From: Bacteroidales bacterium
GTDB taxonomy: Bacteria; Bacteroidota; Bacteroidia; Bacteroidales; P3
NCBI GenBank assembly: GCA_031286005.1
Contig: JAITVC010000075.1
Span: 1-7,082, forward strand
DNA: 7,082 nt
Reading direction: 5' to 3'
A program made the translations under genes and the position numbers. This document shows positions 6,038-7,082 of the stretch, one piece after another. The notes below the pieces were generated by a model. That model worked only from the letters and a program-made list of their open reading frames with translations. It made no database searches and had not been told where the DNA came from. Positions within the stretch are counted from its first letter, which is position 1. Each line of letters opens with the position of its first letter.

Positions 6038-6050
6038 GAAAAAAAATACT

Positions 6051-7082
6051 ATGGTTGAAATTACCTGCAAAAACACGAACGAAACCAAATCTTTTCCGAA
6101 AGGATTAAATCTGCAACAACTCCACGAGGAGTTTGGAAATCCGCTAAACGGCGCAGTTATTGCGGGTGTTGTGAATAACCATTTGCGCGAGTTGGACTAC
6201 GAAATTTTCAAGCCGAAGATTATAGAATTTTTGGATATACATCATCCATTAGTGAAACGAATGTGTTTGCGTTCGGCAATTTTTGTGTTGTACAAAGCTA
6301 TTCGGGATTTATTTCCCGATGCAAATTTGCGGGTTGAACACTCGATGCCGGGCGGTGTATACTGCGAAATCGATAATCTCCCGTTCCCTATTAGCCAAGA
6401 TATGGCACATGCTCTGGAAGTAAGAACACGTGAAATCATCAAAGACAACCTGCTGTTCCGACGCCGACAAATTCCAACCGAGAAAGCCGTCGAATTGTTC
6501 AAAAAACACCGTCTGATTGATAAAACAAATAGTATAGAAACCCGCTATGAATTTTTCACATCCGTGTATTTCTTGGATGATGAAGTGAATTATTTTTATG
6601 GCTATCTGCTGCCGTCTACGGGCTATCTGCCATTTTTGGAATTTGAGTTCTTCGGCAACGGATTCTTGATGAAAACACCGTTTTCGATTGAGCCCGGAAC
6701 AAGCCCTAAGGCAAATAGCGATTCCAAATTATACCGGATTTTTCGCCAATATAAGGAATGGTTAGAAGTTCTGGATTTGCAGTATATCGGAGATTTGAAC
6801 CATCGCATCGAACAAAAAACCGATAGCGACATCATCAAGATTGCTGAAGCCCTGCACGAAAAAAACATTGCCTTTATTGCCGATGAAATTTACAAACGCA
6901 AAGATGTAAAAATGGTCTTGATCAGCGGCCCGTCATCATCCGGAAAAACCACATTTAGCAAGCGATTGGGCGTTCAGTTGCAAGTGCTCGGATTTAATCC
7001 CGTAGTCATCGAACTGGACAATTATTTTATGGATCGAGAAAACACGCCACGCGACGAAAACGGCGAATATGATTTTGAATGT
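6051..7082 (+). CDS. Nucleoside (uridine) kinase-like protein with N-terminal TGS and ThrRS-like domain, cut by the right edge
   Basis: The frame is open from the ATG at 6051 to the right edge (344 residues seen; relatives are, as I recall, about 550). Residues 1-60 look like a TGS/ubiquitin-like domain (KGLNLQQLHEEF, then GAVIAGVVNNHLRELDYEI). Residues about 62-160 resemble the second additional domain of threonyl- and alanyl-tRNA synthetases (SMPGGVYCEID 98-108, then helices ending LLFRRRQIPTEKAVELFKKH). The kinase domain begins near 285, with Walker A GPSSSGKT (293-300) and ELDNYFMDRENTPRDENGEY (321-340), a uridine kinase/phosphoribulokinase-type substrate region. It probably phosphorylates a nucleoside such as uridine with ATP or GTP, but the true substrate is uncertain. 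The two synthetase histidines used for editing appear to be Arg and Phe here. It is transcribed away from nusB from a shared promoter region. Confidence 0.88.
   Translation, partial: MVEITCKNTNETKSFPKGLNLQQLHEEFGNPLNGAVIAGVVNNHLRELDYEIFKPKIIEFLDIHHPLVKRMCLRSAIFVLYKAIRDLFPDANLRVEHSMPGGVYCEIDNLPFPISQDMAHALEVRTREIIKDNLLFRRRQIPTEKAVELFKKHRLIDKTNSIETRYEFFTSVYFLDDEVNYFYGYLLPSTGYLPFLEFEFFGNGFLMKTPFSIEPGTSPKANSDSKLYRIFRQYKEWLEVLDLQYIGDLNHRIEQKTDSDIIKIAEALHEKNIAFIADEIYKRKDVKMVLISGPSSSGKTTFSKRLGVQLQVLGFNPVVIELDNYFMDRENTPRDENGEYDFEC

Noticed and set aside
6242..6868. Several short minus-strand open frames under the kinase gene
   Set aside because: They lie antisense to a continuous, family-matching coding frame and have no recognisable motifs of their own.

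Overview
This 7.1 kb window looks like core chromosome of a member of the Bacteroidota, most likely Bacteroidales. Three things point there. All four inferred promoters carry the TAnnTTTG -7 box typical of this phylum. The NusB is the long (about 310 residue) form, and the gene sets nusB-yajC-coaE and folP-cdaA are arranged as is familiar in Bacteroidetes. KdsC also implies a Gram-negative outer membrane with Kdo-containing LPS. I cannot name a genus.

From right to left there are four transcription units. A plus-strand gene (6051 to the right edge, incomplete) encodes a nucleoside (uridine) kinase-like protein with an N-terminal TGS/threonyl-tRNA-synthetase-like region. It is divergent from a minus-strand unit nusB-yajC-coaE (5987-4106), and the two share a near mirror-image promoter region at about 6002-6037. 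Next on the minus strand is der-kdsC (4067-2169), with its own promoter lying against the end of coaE. The last minus-strand unit (2083 to the left edge) holds a membrane-anchored coiled-coil protein of unknown function, folP, and cdaA, which is cut by the left edge. folP and cdaA overlap by ATGA.

The genes serve ribosome biogenesis and transcription (Der, NusB), protein export (YajC), cofactor synthesis (CoaE for CoA, FolP for folate), LPS sugar synthesis (KdsC) and cyclic di-AMP signalling (CdaA). They are mostly core functions. I see no phage, transposon, CRISPR, tRNA or rRNA, and no intergenic gap exceeds about 90 bases.

The most interesting signals are not the genes themselves. They are the palindromic pair of divergent -7 boxes, a 20-base promoter core shared exactly by der and the kinase gene, very short 5' leaders on all four units, a REP-like element that supplies the last codons of coaE, an AT-rich nested hairpin between der and kdsC, and the uncharacterised coiled-coil protein ahead of folP-cdaA. 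I did not find a convincing new biological system here.
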